In this document: positions 44,817-57,186 of the stretch, one piece after another | Layout: every line of letters starts with the position of its first letter | Position numbering within the stretch: the stretch's first letter is position 1 | Assembly (NCBI GenBank): GCA_002245135.1 | Contig: NGBS01000003.1 | Span: 1 to 64,000 of the forward strand | Origin: Proteromonas lacertae | Taxonomy: Eukaryota; Sar; Bigyra; Opalinata; Proteromonadidae | Reading direction: 5' to 3' | Length of the DNA: 64,000 bases | Notes under the pieces: model-generated | What the model was told of the DNA's origin: nothing | Seen by the model: the letters and a program-made list of their open reading frames with translations, nothing else | Database searches by the model: none | Program-made: the position numbers and the translations under genes

Positions 44817-45429
44817 CTCTTGATGGTGATTTGGATGTTTTTCTATGTCTTAAATTGGATTTATTTAATTCACTTTTAGGTGATTTGGCTTGAGGAGTGG
44901 ATGGTTTAGATGGTGTTTTGCTATCTGTAGATGGTGTTGTTATAACTTCATCAGGTTCAAATATTGATTCAACTGAAGGTGAAGGAATAAAATGAATAAC
45001 CAACCAAAAAAATCCCATTCCAGTAAAGAACCATATATTTGATAAGTAAAATCCATCTTTACCTAAATCCTCTTCAGCATGTCTCAATAAATCACCATAA
45101 GAAATATACATCATCACTCCTGCAGCAAAGGAAAGCATATGACCCAATAGGAAATTAGTTGGTTTACCAATAAAAACAACTGCTACTCCACCTACTCAAT
45201 TACATAAGAGTATTGAAATTTATACCAAAAAATGCAGTCATCCCACTAATTGTTGTAAAGAATATTGCAGCATAAGGATGTTTATATTCATCACTTATTC
45301 TGTTACAAATAGAAAAGATTGAAAATACTTTTCGTTGCTTGCTTCATGGTCATCATGATGATGATGAGCATCTACACTAACTATTATAATTGATAAAAGG
45401 AAAAAGAAAAAGAAAAATGATTTATTCAT
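44065..45429 (-). CDS. ZIP-family metal transporter (zinc/iron)
   Basis: Six exons. Signal peptide, a His-rich lumenal stretch (DAHHHHDDHE), a first membrane block (GGVAVVFIGKPTNFLLGHML), then a Ser/Pro linker with a poly-Asn run. The metal-transport helices carry LHNFPEG (in GITLHNFPEGLIV) and LHNIPEG (in IAIGLHNIPEGIAV), the two HN-x-PEG signatures of ZIP transporters. The ending SSITEPLAAIVFGYL fits the GufA/ZupT/ZIP11 subfamily. It moves Zn2+ or Fe2+ into the cytosol. Divergent from the macro-domain gene with 82 bp between starts. Confidence 0.9.
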
Positions 45430-45511
45430 CGAGAAAAAAACAATTTAAAGAATTTATGTCACATTTACATTGACAAAGTCAATTAATCATATTTACATAT
45501 TTTTACTTGAG

Positions 45512-46093
45512 ATGATAGAAGAAATAAAACAAAACAGTTTGCTTACAAAAGAATATCAAAGTAGAGATATAATAGTATTTCAAGGAGATATAACAGCGTT
45601 GAAAGTTGATTGTATAGTAAATGCTGCAAACAATGAGTTAGGTGATGGTGCTGGTATAAATGGAGCAATATGCAACAAAGGCGGCGATGAATTAAGGAAA
45701 GAAATGAAATCAAAGAAAAGATGCTTTGATGGTCAAACAGTGATGACAGAGCCACATGGATTGCCTTGTAAGAAAATACTACATACAGTTGGACCGATGT
45801 ACTCATCTATAGATGCTGTTAGCTTAGAATCTAGTAGATGTAAATTATCATCTTGTTATTATCAATCTCTATCATTAGCCAATAAAAATAACTTATGTTC
45901 AATAGGTTTTCCTTGTATATCAACCGGAATATTTTCATATCCAATAAGAGAAGCAACTCATATCGCAATTAATTCAGTAATGGATTATTTTGATGATCAT
46001 CCTGATTCAGTCATTAAGCATATTGTGTTTTGTGTATACAGTGCAGAACAAGTTGAAGCGTATATGAATTTATTAGAATCAATTTTAAGTTAA
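45512..46093 (+). CDS. Macro-domain ADP-ribosyl hydrolase (MacroD-like)
   Basis: Single exon, 193 residues from the ATG at 45512. IVFQGDITALKVDCIVNAAN is the first macro signature, with the substrate-contact Asn, then NNELGDGAGINGAI and the phosphate-binding loop PCISTGIFSYP. This is the MacroD/O-acetyl-ADP-ribose deacetylase class, which removes mono-ADP-ribose from acidic side chains. One change is notable: the usual GGGGVDGAIH loop reads GDGAGINGAI. Confidence 0.88.
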   Translation: MIEEIKQNSLLTKEYQSRDIIVFQGDITALKVDCIVNAANNELGDGAGINGAICNKGGDELRKEMKSKKRCFDGQTVMTEPHGLPCKKILHTVGPMYSSIDAVSLESSRCKLSSCYYQSLSLANKNNLCSIGFPCISTGIFSYPIREATHIAINSVMDYFDDHPDSVIKHIVFCVYSAEQVEAYMNLLESILS

Positions 46094-46171
46094 AAAATCA
46101 TTCTTTCAATATTTTTATTGTAAAACAAACAAAATACATACAATAAAAACATCACGTTATATATATATATT

Positions 46172-47499
46172 TTACAATCTACAAACATATGATGAATTTG
46201 TTGTAATTTTTCTTAACCATTTATTAGCCTTATTCTTTGGATCTTTCTCTTCAATATCTAACTTCTCAATCTTCATTCCACTAACAATAAAGCTTGGAAT
46301 TTCAAATGTAATAATAATTGGTCCAATCTCCTTCTTAACATGAGGAGAAGCAGGTGTATCTAAACTAAATACAGCTCTTAACACATGTTCGCTTTCTCCA
46401 TCGAATTTTCTAATCAACCATATTACTTTTTTATCTTTATCTTTATATTCATATAGTTGATCTTGAACTTTATCTGGAACACTTAAACTACAAGATACTG
46501 CTGATGAAGGACCATGGAAAACAACACCAACATTAGAGGCACTATGGGACTTCTCAAATTCAGCTACAATCTTCACTATTACTTCAATCTTTGTATCTAT
46601 TTCTTGTTCAACCATTGGATAAATCTTGAATGGTGGTTTATATAATGTAGTCATACGATAATTCATAGCTACAAACTCACCATCTGGCGGGTAGAATACT
46701 AGATTATGGCTTTCTTCAAATTGACCAATATCAATACATTCATGAAGGTTTGCATCATCAATTATTGTCTTAGTATAGAAATCTTCACTTGTTACATTAG
46801 CTCTGCCTAATATAATACTTGGATCTAAGGAACAAGTGACTAAAGGATTGTTCTGTAAATAACTCTTCATCTTGAATTGACCTTCTATGGATGACATGAT
46901 AATATCACCATCGGCATTGAAGACAATGTTAAGACGTTCAACAATATCAACGAATAATTCGTTTTTGTCTCCTGCATTGGCAATTGATTGACTGGCTTTG
47001 CCTGCATTTTTGCTTTGTACTGGTTCGTTGAAGATGAAGTTTTTGAGTAATTCTGCAGATGTATCTTGTGGATAACCAAAATCTATGACTTCATCTAATA
47101 ATTCGTATAATAAGATGAAGTTTTCTCTTAAAGCTTGTTCATTTAAGATACCACAGTAATCTGTGAATAATTTGATAAGACGATTGATTAATTCTACTGT
47201 GACACATGGTGAGATGTTGAAAATGCTGGTTACAACAAAGTATAAACCACTTCTTTGTGAAAAAATGTAATTAACACCTTCAACATTCTATTTATACAAC
47301 ATAAATGCAAATATAAAATACGAAAAAAGGAGGTGGATCACCTTGCCAAAATTTGACCTTTCTGAAGAAGGTTTCAGGTGTGTTTTTTGGTAAATCTTGA
47401 CGGTCTATTCAAAAAACAATAAAAATAGATGAGCATACAATCTCTGAATAATACAGTATCACCTCTGCTTGAAAGAACGTAGAATTGTGATAAACTCAT
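46172..47499 (-). CDS. AP4M1: AP-4 adaptor complex mu subunit
   Basis: Three exons. N-terminal longin/sigma-like domain MSLSQFYVLSSRGDTVLFRD, then DYCGILNEQALRENFILLYE and LLDEVIDFGYPQDTSAELLK, all strongly like AP mu chains and best like AP-4 mu. The C-terminal mu-homology domain (EGQFKMKSYLQNNPLVTCSL onward) ends SSYVCRL, the typical last strand. It recognises Tyr-based sorting signals in cargo at the trans-Golgi network. AP-1/AP-2 mu-typical basic patches are absent. Confidence 0.85.
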
Positions 47500-47586
47500 C
47501 TTTAATTAAAAGATATTGAAACTATCCAATAAAATCACTCCACTTGGATAATACACTGTATTTGTGTATTAAGTTGTAGTTGTGAT

Positions 47587-50184
47587 ATGTTAGTCGGTGT
47601 ACTATTTATTGCTATAATAATTGGATTTGCAAATGCTGCTAATGACAAGAAAGCATTTTTAGAATGGTTGAAGGATAGAGGAGGTATTTTAATTGATATA
47701 TATCTTAGTTACTCATGGTAATGTCAGTTTAGCAAAATATCCAAAGATGGGATATGGAATCGAAGCTGCCGTACCAATATTTCCTGGTGATTTGTTAATG
47801 TCAGTTCCAATGAAGACAGTTATGTATTATTATAATCATATTCATAATTAATAAATAGGTGTCGTGAAAATATATTGAAAGAATTTCCAAAGGAACAAAG
47901 AGAACTAATAGAAAAGATAGAAAATGATTCACACTTTATTGCCATGTATTTAATGAGAGAAAGAGCAAGAGGTGAAAAGAGTGAATGGTATCCCTACATG
48001 AAAATGTTACCAAAACATCCAAAAGCCACTTTGTTCTTCACAGATGAAGAATTAGACGAATTACAAAATCCAGAAAGTAAAAAGACGTTATCTTACCACC
48101 GTGAACAATTAATCTCTAAATTCAGAGGATATGAATTAGTTCATTACCCAGAAGCATTTTTCTATGATATGCCTGAATTAGTCAATACATCAGGAAGAGT
48201 CGAAAATTTCAAATGGGCAGTAGCTATAATGAATGCGCGATCACAGACTGTAAATGATAAAACCTATTTAGTACCACTTGCTGACTTCTTTAATGTAAAT
48301 CTTGAAGAAAGGTCAGTTTTGGAATTAAATGCACCAGCTGCTTATCAAAAATCACGTGTAATTGAAGGAGATTATTTTAACATTTATGCCTCCACCACTG
48401 TCAAAAGATCAAATCAAATTTTCTTTGATATGGGAATGTTACCAAATGATGCATATTTAGAGAATTATGGTATTTCCAGTGAATATAATCCTTACGATTG
48501 TATTAATGCAGGTTTACCAGGAATTGTAAAAGAAGAAAATCCAATTTATGATGAACAAGAATGGTTAGCCAAAAAATTTGGTTTTACCGAAAAAGAACCC
48601 CCAATTTGTATTCGTCCATCTGAAGTGATGAGGAAATCTGTTCAAACATTTTTAATTATTCGAACAATGAATCAAACTAGTATAGATCATTGTAAATCTG
48701 TATTGAAGAAATATCATAATCATATTAATGAATCTACAATTAATGAATGTTTTTTCTTACCAGAATCTGGTGTTAATAGAACTGCAGCTATCAATGAATT
48801 TGTTGAATATTTAGTAGGTGGATTGAGAGTATTTGCTACTTCAATTGAACAAGATAAGAAATTATTAACTTATAAAGATTTTACATTTAATAAAAAATTA
48901 GCTATTCATTATAGATTATCACAAAAACTAGCTGTTAATAGATCTATTGAAGTATTAACACATTATTTACAACCTCATAATCGAAAAATGCCAAAAATGA
49001 CATTACAACAACGAATTGATAATTTCTATAAATGGTTTAAAGAACAAGCTCCTAAAAATGATTTATTAGTCAAGCCTAAATCCTATACTCGAGTCAGAGT
49101 TGGTGTTGCTTCTACTCAACCATTGGAAGACCATCAAACTTATATATCAGTCCCAGTAAAACTAGTAATAGATCAAAAAGCAGCACAAAGAGGACAATTA
49201 CGTGATATAATAGAAACAATTGAGAAAGATGCAAATTCTAAAGATGAATTTCATGAGATTTTATTTTATTTATTATATGAGAAATTTATGAATAAAGAAT
49301 CACTTTGGACTCCCTATTTTGACTTATTACCTACAGCTAAAGAACTTCATGTGCCTTTATTATATACAGAAGAAGAGATAAAAGAATTAAAAGATAGTTT
49401 ATTACATGAAACTGTAGTTAAAGAAAGAGGAACAATAGAAAATCGATTTTATATTATGAAAAATGCAATTTTTGATATTTATCCACAATTTTTCCCACCA
49501 GAAGTGTTTAATTTAGATAACTATAAATGGGCAACTGCTATTATAAACAGTCGAAGTTTATTTTGGGATGAAAGTCGTCATTTAGTCCCAATGATGGATT
49601 TAGTCAATTCACATCAAAACTTAATGCAAGGAAATAAAGTGATTCGTCCAGTATTAGATTTAACAGGTGATAATGTATATATATATGCAAATTGGTACTT
49701 CAAAAAGGGAGATCAAGTATTTGCTGATTATGGTTTACCAAACCATCAATTATTTATGAACTATGGTTTTACTGAAGAAATCAATTATCATGATTGTTAT
49801 TATTTACCTTTATGGATTGAAAAGAATGATCCCAAATACAAGGAAAAGAGAGATATTGTAACTAAAAGAGGACATCCTGATGAAATAGTAGAGTATTGTA
49901 TCAATCCAACAAGTATAGATCAAGATGAAGATTTTAAGTTTTACTTCAGTATAATGTTTGGATTTGATGTAAATGATAAAGGTGATTATTATAATAACTT
50001 ACATAATGTGTTACAAAAGAGATTGACAGATTATAAAACAACTTTAGGTGAAGATCAGAAGAATTTGAAGAAAGAAAAGAATAGACATTTGAAGGAGATT
50101 ATTAGGTATAAGATGACTGAGAAAAGAATAGCAAAAGATATATTGAAACATTTAGATAAAGTAATTGAAGAAGAAGAGTTATAA
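47587..50184 (+). CDS. Secreted protein with two SETD3/LSMT-like SET domains
   Basis: Signal peptide MLVGVLFIAIIIGFANA, then FLEWLKDRGG and GYGIEAAVPIFPGDLLMSVP, the N-terminal SET half of the Rubisco-LSMT/SETD3 class, completed after a 36-nt intron. A large exon gives KWAVAIMNARSQTV, VPLADFFNVN and MGMLPNDAYLENYGI, then a Rubisco-LSMT substrate-binding-like helical region. A second SET copy follows without the N-terminal half (KWATAIINSRSLFW, VPMMDLVNSHQN, DYGLPNHQLFMNYGF). Proteins of this class methylate Lys or His using SAM. Export from the cytosol is odd because SAM is cytosolic; the first copy has FDMG where a Tyr-Gly is expected. About 850 residues. Confidence 0.8.
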
Positions 50185-50296
50185 GAAGATAAAAAGAAGA
50201 GATTGTTTTTGATTATTTTTTTTTTTTATTATTTTTGTATTTATGAAGATGAAAAACACAATAATATAGAAAGCTTAATACCTTATTATTTGTTAT

Positions 50297-51695
50297 TTAG
50301 TTATTGGAAATGATTCTTTTCACCATTTCAAGTGTAGCTTTTGGATTGTCTGTTGGAGCCATATGTCCAGCCATCATGATCCAATAAAACTCAAAGTTTT
50401 TATGAGTCTTCACAAATCCTCCTAATTTTCTACTATTTTCAACAAAATATGCTTTTTTGTTTAAATTCTCTTTCCATTGTGATATTCCACTCCATTTTAA
50501 CTTATTAACCCAATCCATAGTACCTAAAGTATCACAAATCAAATCTAATTGGCCATTATACACTACAACCTTTAATCCACTTTCCAATAACTATTAAAAA
50601 CATATTACATAATCTGTATACAGTATCAACATCAGATATTACTGGATTCATGAAATCATTACTAAGTGCAGTAAATACATCGTTATGTTGTTTCCCCCAC
50701 ACTACATTATCAGAAATATTCAATTTTCTTCTCATCTCTTTACTGTTCATTAAAACATCTAATTCATCATTAGCATATTTATATAACCTTCTAAAACCTT
50801 TACTTGTGTTATTTTGCATTAATTTCTTTATAGTATTACTATTCTCATGATTTAATACATTATAAAAATCAACATAATCGGTAAACCTATATTTTATATC
50901 AAAATAATAACAATATAAAATAAAATATACATTTCAACTAACATTTCTAATTCATCCCATAAATCAGTAGCTTTCTCACCTTTTCCTTCTTTCATTGCTT
51001 CTTTAATTTCTTCTACTTTCTTATCAAAAGTTTCAATCTGTTTATCATCAACTAAAGAATAAGATCTCAAATACTCACCCCAAGTTGCACAGTAATCTAT
51101 TGGTGAAATCCAAGCATCTCCTAAGCCAATTCCTGTTAAATTTACTTTCAATTCTCCTCTACTTACTGCTGATTGTATTGCTAATGCCATTGCTACTGTC
51201 ATTTTACCGCCATATGATTCACAAAAGATGTATAATGGTCTTCGTTCATATTCTGGGTGTTTTTTTATGAATTCTTTCATTAAAGACACTAAGTCATCAC
51301 CTATTTCTTTGTTGTTTTTTGTTAATTTGTCTTTGGAATCAACATAACTATAACCAGTTCCAACTGGATTGTCAATGAATAATAGATCAGCTAATTTTGT
51401 CCAAGGATCTTCTCTTTCTTTCATGGACACATTGTATGGACCAATTTCGAGAAAATTACCAAAACCAGTTGATGAACCTCCTGGACCACCTTGTAACCAT
51501 ATAATGAGTGGTGCATTCTTCACATCATCATCTGCTCCAATTAACCACCAGAACATATGAGCTCCTTCTCTTACCTAAATATGATAAACTAAACAGACAT
51601 ACATCCACATATCCAAAATCTTCATTCCTTGCATAACAGAACGAAGCGAAAATAGAAAGAGATGCAATAATGACTGAGATAAGCTTTTGATTCAT
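50297..51695 (-). CDS. Serine carboxypeptidase (S10, SCPEP1-like)
   Basis: Signal peptide, then VDVREGAHMFWWLIG (across a 28-nt intron), the oxyanion-hole segment LQGGPGGSS, the nucleophile FCESYGGKM (Ser), Asp in YNGQLDLICDT and His in AGHMAPTD. All three triad residues are present. Length about 420 residues matches retinoid-inducible serine carboxypeptidase. It removes C-terminal residues in lysosomes or outside the cell. A 31-nt intron inside DVDT-LLESG is needed to restore YNGQLDLI. Confidence 0.92.
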
Positions 51696-52106
51696 AAAAA
51701 CTGAAACACAATTTTGTGAAACGACTATATTTTTAAATATTTTATTGTGAGAGATTGAGACTAGAGTATGAACATATCTAAATACTAGCAATAGTAAAAT
51801 GTGTAATATTAATGTATCATATGTTCTATTTCATAATTTGGTAATTGAAAGAAAATTATAGTCTTGATAATGTTTTAGAATAGCATTTCTATGCGGTATG
51901 GTTGTTTTAAATATATTTATATTGAAAAATTAATGAATTAGAAAATCAAAACGAAAAGTATAATGTAATTTCTGATTCACATTGCAAATAAATCAAGGAA
52001 TTTCAAATCTGTAGTTTTTTGTTGCTAGCACTTCTGTTAAACATCTCTAAAACTCAAAAAATAAATTCAAATTAATATGTAAAACGGCTCTATTCGTTTC
52101 ATCAAA
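51696..52106. other. Divergent intergenic region
   Basis: About 410 bp between the carboxypeptidase and the 7TM-RGS receptor starts; AT-rich, no coding frame or strong motif seen. Confidence 0.4.
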
Positions 52107-55100
52107 ATGACTAAATTAATTACTGTAGTGTTGTTGTTAATAGTATTTGAAAATTGTCACTCGTATTATTTATTGGTTATAATTCCATAGCCAAAAACTG
52201 ATGTGTTCTGTTGATTTACTATATGCAGAGATTGATAATAGAATAGGTAAAGTTAATCAAGATTTTGATTACATTATTAGACAGTGCTTATCAAATGGTC
52301 AGTTGATGCAAAAGTTACCAAAGAGAGGTACAGTTTATACTTACGCTAATAAAACCGACTGTGATGTGGATTTATTTTTGTTAAAAAATGCTCATAAGCT
52401 TCCGCCTAATGTAACATTCTATAAAGATAAGAATTACACGTTATGGTATGTTAATCCTGAAATGTCAGGTGGCCACACTATATTCTTTGAAGATACAGGT
52501 AGAAGAAAAAATGAACAATTACCTCCTAAACAATTAACTGAAGAACAGTTAGAGGAAATGTTTATATATTCACAATCACAAATTCATCTTAATTTACAAG
52601 GATTGTATATTTGTTATATATATTTATTCAATAGAATGGAATCATATTTTGAAATGATAACTGGTGCTTTGAGGTTAGGTGTAGTTTGGGGTAATCAAAG
52701 TTTTAATGCTGTTGATGTATATCCTCAATTGGATTTTCCGCTTAGATGTTTAGCATTTCAAATGGCTTCAAACGGTTTTGGTGATATGTGGCCAATTTTA
52801 GTAAGTGGAAGGTTCTTAGAAGGAAGAATCAATAAATTTTATTATGATCCTCCTCTACAAGCTACTTGTATTGATTATGCCTATCCAAACATGTTTGAAG
52901 GATATGACTGGACTGAAAGATTTTCAGTATCTCAAGTTACATTTGATACATATAAATTTCTATACAGTAATTTAGATGAAGAAGATAAAGTAAATAATGA
53001 TATCTATTATTTTGTAAGTGATAATTGTACAGGTCTTATTGTTGGAATGAATAACGACACAATGGAATTTTTACTTGAATCCCAGAATTATTCTATTCCT
53101 CATTTTATTCAAAATATGACCAATGGATTTAATAAGATATTTACAGAGTTTTTCACTGAAGATATAGATAACTGTGAATCATTTAATAAAAAAAGACCAA
53201 TTAGAGATGGTAAAGTAATAAAAACGGATAATAATGAGGAATATTATGTTACTTATTATGCTAATCAAGGTTTAGTGAAATATTTATATTGGGCAATATA
53301 TAAGAACTCTCATTTATCAGAGACTAAATGGGAAGCTGATAAAACAGTTTTACATTATACATATTCATCAAAATACACTACAGCTTCTGATACAGTCTGT
53401 TTTACTAATACAGGGAAGAAACCAATTGATTGGATATTAAATACTGAATCAACAGTTGGTATTACAGTAGATAAATCTTCAGGAACAATCGCACCAGATG
53501 GAAAACAATGTCTTAAAGCATCAATTGATGTACAAAAGAGAATAACAGAAGATTATGATACAGTAGCTTATTATCTATCAATAACACCAAGTATTGATTT
53601 ATCCACCTGTTATTCCAGTTTTGTATTAACCGCTGAATATGATGTAAAAGATTGTACATCCAATGATGTTATTGCTTATATTGATGGATCGAAGAATTTT
53701 GATCTAATCGTAAAGTATAAATGGGTAGAACCACATACATGTTATGATGGAATTGAATTACCTCAAGAATATCACCATTCAGGACGTATATATATATTAT
53801 AATATATTATAAAAAATAGATTCGTTATCTGATGTTTCAGTTGGTTTACAAGTCTTGTGTTACATCTTCTTAGCAATATTATTAATAGAAAATCTCACCT
53901 ATTTAGTATTAATCTATCTCCGACCAGTAAACACTCGTTCAATTAGTCCTCCAATTTATTTCGTAGTGTATATTGTTGGTTCTACATTATGTGGTATAAC
54001 CTATCCCATAGCCTTTACTAACCAACCATGTTTCGCTATTTATGCATGTACTGCAGCTGGTTTACTATTTATTACTGCTGGTTTCTTCTTAATCACTTAT
54101 GATATTTATAAAAAACATGAAAAAAGACAATTTTCTTCAAAAGGTGAAGGAATGTTTACATTCAGGATTATTTTGGCAATTTGTATATTATTTGGAGTTA
54201 CTTTGTATATGAGTTATCCTTATCATTTTACATCTTCAGTCAATGCACAAGGTTATGAAATACCAGTAGAAGTATGTGGTTCTGATGATACAATTACTCA
54301 AATTGGATTATATCTAGTTGATGTATTTCATATAAATATATATATATATATATATTAATTATAATTAAAATAGTTTCTATTTAGTTTAATCGCTATAGCT
54401 ATGGCTTATCATTTAATATCCAATGGAATGAAAGAATTACCAATTTCAGCAAAGAAGGAATTAATAGTTACTTGTATTAATACACTTATCACTGTTGTAG
54501 TATTTGTGATTAGACTAATAACAACAGGAAAATATCCATCAGCCGCATTAACATTTGTAACATTCATTATAATGAATATTTGGGCTATATTTTTACTGAT
54601 TTTTGTATTACCACCATCTCAATTTTATAAAATAAAATCAAGTACAAATGCTGGAGGTGATTTAAAGAATCTATTATTTGATGATCCAATTATTAGAGCT
54701 TGTTTGAAATTATACTTAAAAGATATGCTACAAGAAGAAGGTATTGTATTTTGGGAGGAAGCTTGCAAATTCCAAAAGAACTTTAACAAACATAATAAAG
54801 AAGAAAATGAATTAGAAGCGAATAGACTTTACAATGGATATATTTTATCAGGAAGTGAGAATGAAATTCCTATTTCAGATACAGCAAGAGAAAAGATAAA
54901 AGTAGCAATTGAAAGCCATGCATTACCTTCTACATTATTTGAAGAATCAATTGGCGAAGTTCAGAAGTATATTTTGAACAATAATTCATATCTATTTACA
55001 CAAAGTAGATATGGTTTGCTAAGTGAAAATGTAAATATGTGGTTTAGTGAATTTAATAATTTTGATATTGAGATTAAGCAAGCTATTGAGGAAGAAATTG

Positions 55101-55216
55101 GTATTATATTACATGAAAGTGAGAATAAACTAAAGTTTAGATCGACTGTGGTTCAAGTAAGAAGCAGAGCTCCTTCATCAGTAGCATCTAGTAAAATAAC
55201 TCCACTCCCAATGTAG
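52107..55216 (+). CDS. 7TM receptor (class C-like) with C-terminal RGS domain
   Basis: Signal peptide MTKLITVVLLLIVFENCHS, a ~540-residue ectodomain with many Asn-x-Ser/Thr sites and a late immunoglobulin-like ASH-type segment (TVCFTNTGKKPIDWILNTES), then seven hydrophobic helices between about 53.84 and 54.63 kb, then an RGS domain: FDDPIIRACLKLYLKDMLQE, FWEEACKF, LPSTLFEESIGEVQKYI. RGS domains accelerate GTP hydrolysis by G-alpha. Receptor-RGS fusions are known in plants (AtRGS1) and some protists. A 30-nt intron without frame change probably lies at about 52610-52640. The ligand is unknown. Confidence 0.82.
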
Positions 55217-55352
55217 TTTAATTAGACAATCTATATTACTAATCACTTTTTATAATATATTCTCTTTTTATTGGTGTTAAAATAAAGATAAAACAAAAAA
55301 GAGAATCAAGCTAAATTCAAACAAATTTCTTTTTTCTTTTTGTTATTCTGAA

Positions 55353-55790
55353 ATGAATGGTGAAAGTTTTAAGAAAAAAATAGAAAGAGAAAATAAATTA
55401 CACAATTATGATCGACTTGATGATAAAGATAAAGAAAGAGTTATTCAGATTGACTATGAAGCTGATAATTTGCTTAGAATGCACAGTAGATGTGTCATGT
55501 ATTCTGTAAAAGTATTCATGATATTTTATTTCGATATATCGAATAGTATACTGCAATTGGTATTTTGATTGGTATGCCTATCTCTATTTCAAGAAAAAGT
55601 TATTATCCATTTATAATCACTGGAAGTATTGGTACAGCAGCAGATTATTTCGATTCTAAAACCAGGTGTAAACCATATCAACAAATGGTATATTAGTATT
55701 TATTATTTATAGTTGGATCTACTGTATGATGAAAAAGATAAAATATTAGGAATAGTTACTCCTCCTAACAAAAGACAACCTACTTTATAG
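55353..55790 (+). CDS. Small membrane-associated protein, unknown function
   Basis: Three exons. A charged N-terminal helix (SFKKKIERENKLHNYDRLDD), a region with a possible hairpin of two short hydrophobic stretches (YTAIGILIGMPISISRKSYY, PFIITGSIGTAADYF), and a Cys/Tyr-containing tail (RCKPYQQMLDLLYDEKD). Spacing of glycines in the hairpin resembles small mitochondrial or ER membrane proteins. About 118 residues. I recognise no family. Confidence 0.6.
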
Positions 55791-55986
55791 CCAACAAAAT
55801 TATTTATGATTAAGTTTTTTATTATAATATATTTTGCATGTTGTATTAATTTATTTATTCATCATATAGTCTATTTTAAGTGAAACAAATCCTGAAAAAT
55901 GAGTTTTCTTGTCATCTATATCACAGGATATGCGCTTCTATATCATCTTAACAATTTTTAATAAAATGCACGATTTTATTATTTAG

Positions 55987-57093
55987 CATTCCTTCTAAAA
56001 AGAAGAAAAATCGACTCAAACCTTTGCTTGAAATAGAAATTTCAAGTATGGTTTTTGGACGATATGAGTCATGTGGAATGCTGAATGTATGGTTAAATAT
56101 TTATGTTTCTTTAGGGGCACAAGAAGGGAATAACGTCTGTGAAATTCTCTCCATCTGGATCATTTTTGGCTACTTCATGTATTTACATAATGACATTATA
56201 ATTAATAGCATCTGACAGAACAATTTTGCTATGGGATGTAAGTACAAATGCATTTATACAGACATTTGAAAAGCATATTAGTGGAATATCTGATATATCA
56301 TGGTCGGGTGATTCACAATATTTAGCATCGGCTTCAGATGACAAAACAGTAAGAATATGGGATATTAGAACAGTATTTTACATTAATCGCTTAACATTAA
56401 TAGGGTTCAACATTACGTCTTTTAGAAGGTCATACAAAAGCAGTATCAGCAATAAAAATCCATCCATATACCAATCTCTGCGTAACAGGATCAGCTGATC
56501 ATACCATCAAAATATGGGATTTAGGAAGTGGTAAATGTATAGACACACTACTGGGTCATCAAAATGCAATATCTATGATTGATATAACATCGAATGGATA
56601 TGTATTAGCATCCTCTTGTTATGATGGTTCAGTAAAAATGTGGGATATGCTCAGTAGTAATTGTTTAGGAACTATTATTGATGACCATGATTTTATACCC
56701 AAAGGATTTATAAAATTTACATCGAATGATCAATATATGTTAGTTTCTTCTATGGAGAATATAATAAAGTTGTGGGATTATCATGTTAGTAAATATGTCA
56801 AGACTTATGAAGTATTTTTTTATTGATTTTTATATATTGATATATAGGGTCATAAGTGTAGTTGTTATTCTATATATTTATCTTATTCTTTTGACGGTGA
56901 AGAAATTGTAAGTGGTTCTGAAGATGGTAAAATAGTGATTTGGAATACACAGACAAGTGATATACTACAGACACTTGACGGACATACAGATTCTGTGTTA
57001 GCTTTAGACTGTCATCCTAAAAGACACTACATCGCATCAGGTGCACTGTCAAAAGACACTAGTATAAGGTTGTGGGAGAGCAGTAATAAATAA
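55987..57093 (+). CDS. WDR5: WDR5 homolog, WD40 propeller of COMPASS/SET1
   Basis: Seven WD40 blades across about five exons, in the characteristic WDR5 order: GHKKGITSVKFSPSG, KHISGISDISWSGDSQYLAS, RLLEGHTKAVSAIKIHP, LLGHQNAISMIDITSNG, then the WDR5-specific IIDDHDFIPKGFIKFTSNDQ, KTYEGHKCSCYSIYLSYS and TLDGHTDSVLALDCHP. WDR5 binds arginine peptides of MLL/SET1 and histone H3 and supports H3K4 methylation. The first exon could not be placed: a stop-free frame starts at 55987 after a TTTAG acceptor, but no clear ATG exon joins in phase. Confidence 0.88.
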
Positions 57094-57186
57094 ATTTAAT
57101 TTTTCTAATTCGCTTAGTTATTTATTGAAAAATGTGCTTTTGTTGCAGTTTCCACGAAATTTCTACGTTTTTAGATACAATTAAAG

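Noticed and set aside
44645-44893. Plus-strand Leu-rich frame with a long Leu run
   Set aside because: It is the reverse of the poly-Asn-coding ATT run in the ZIP transporter.
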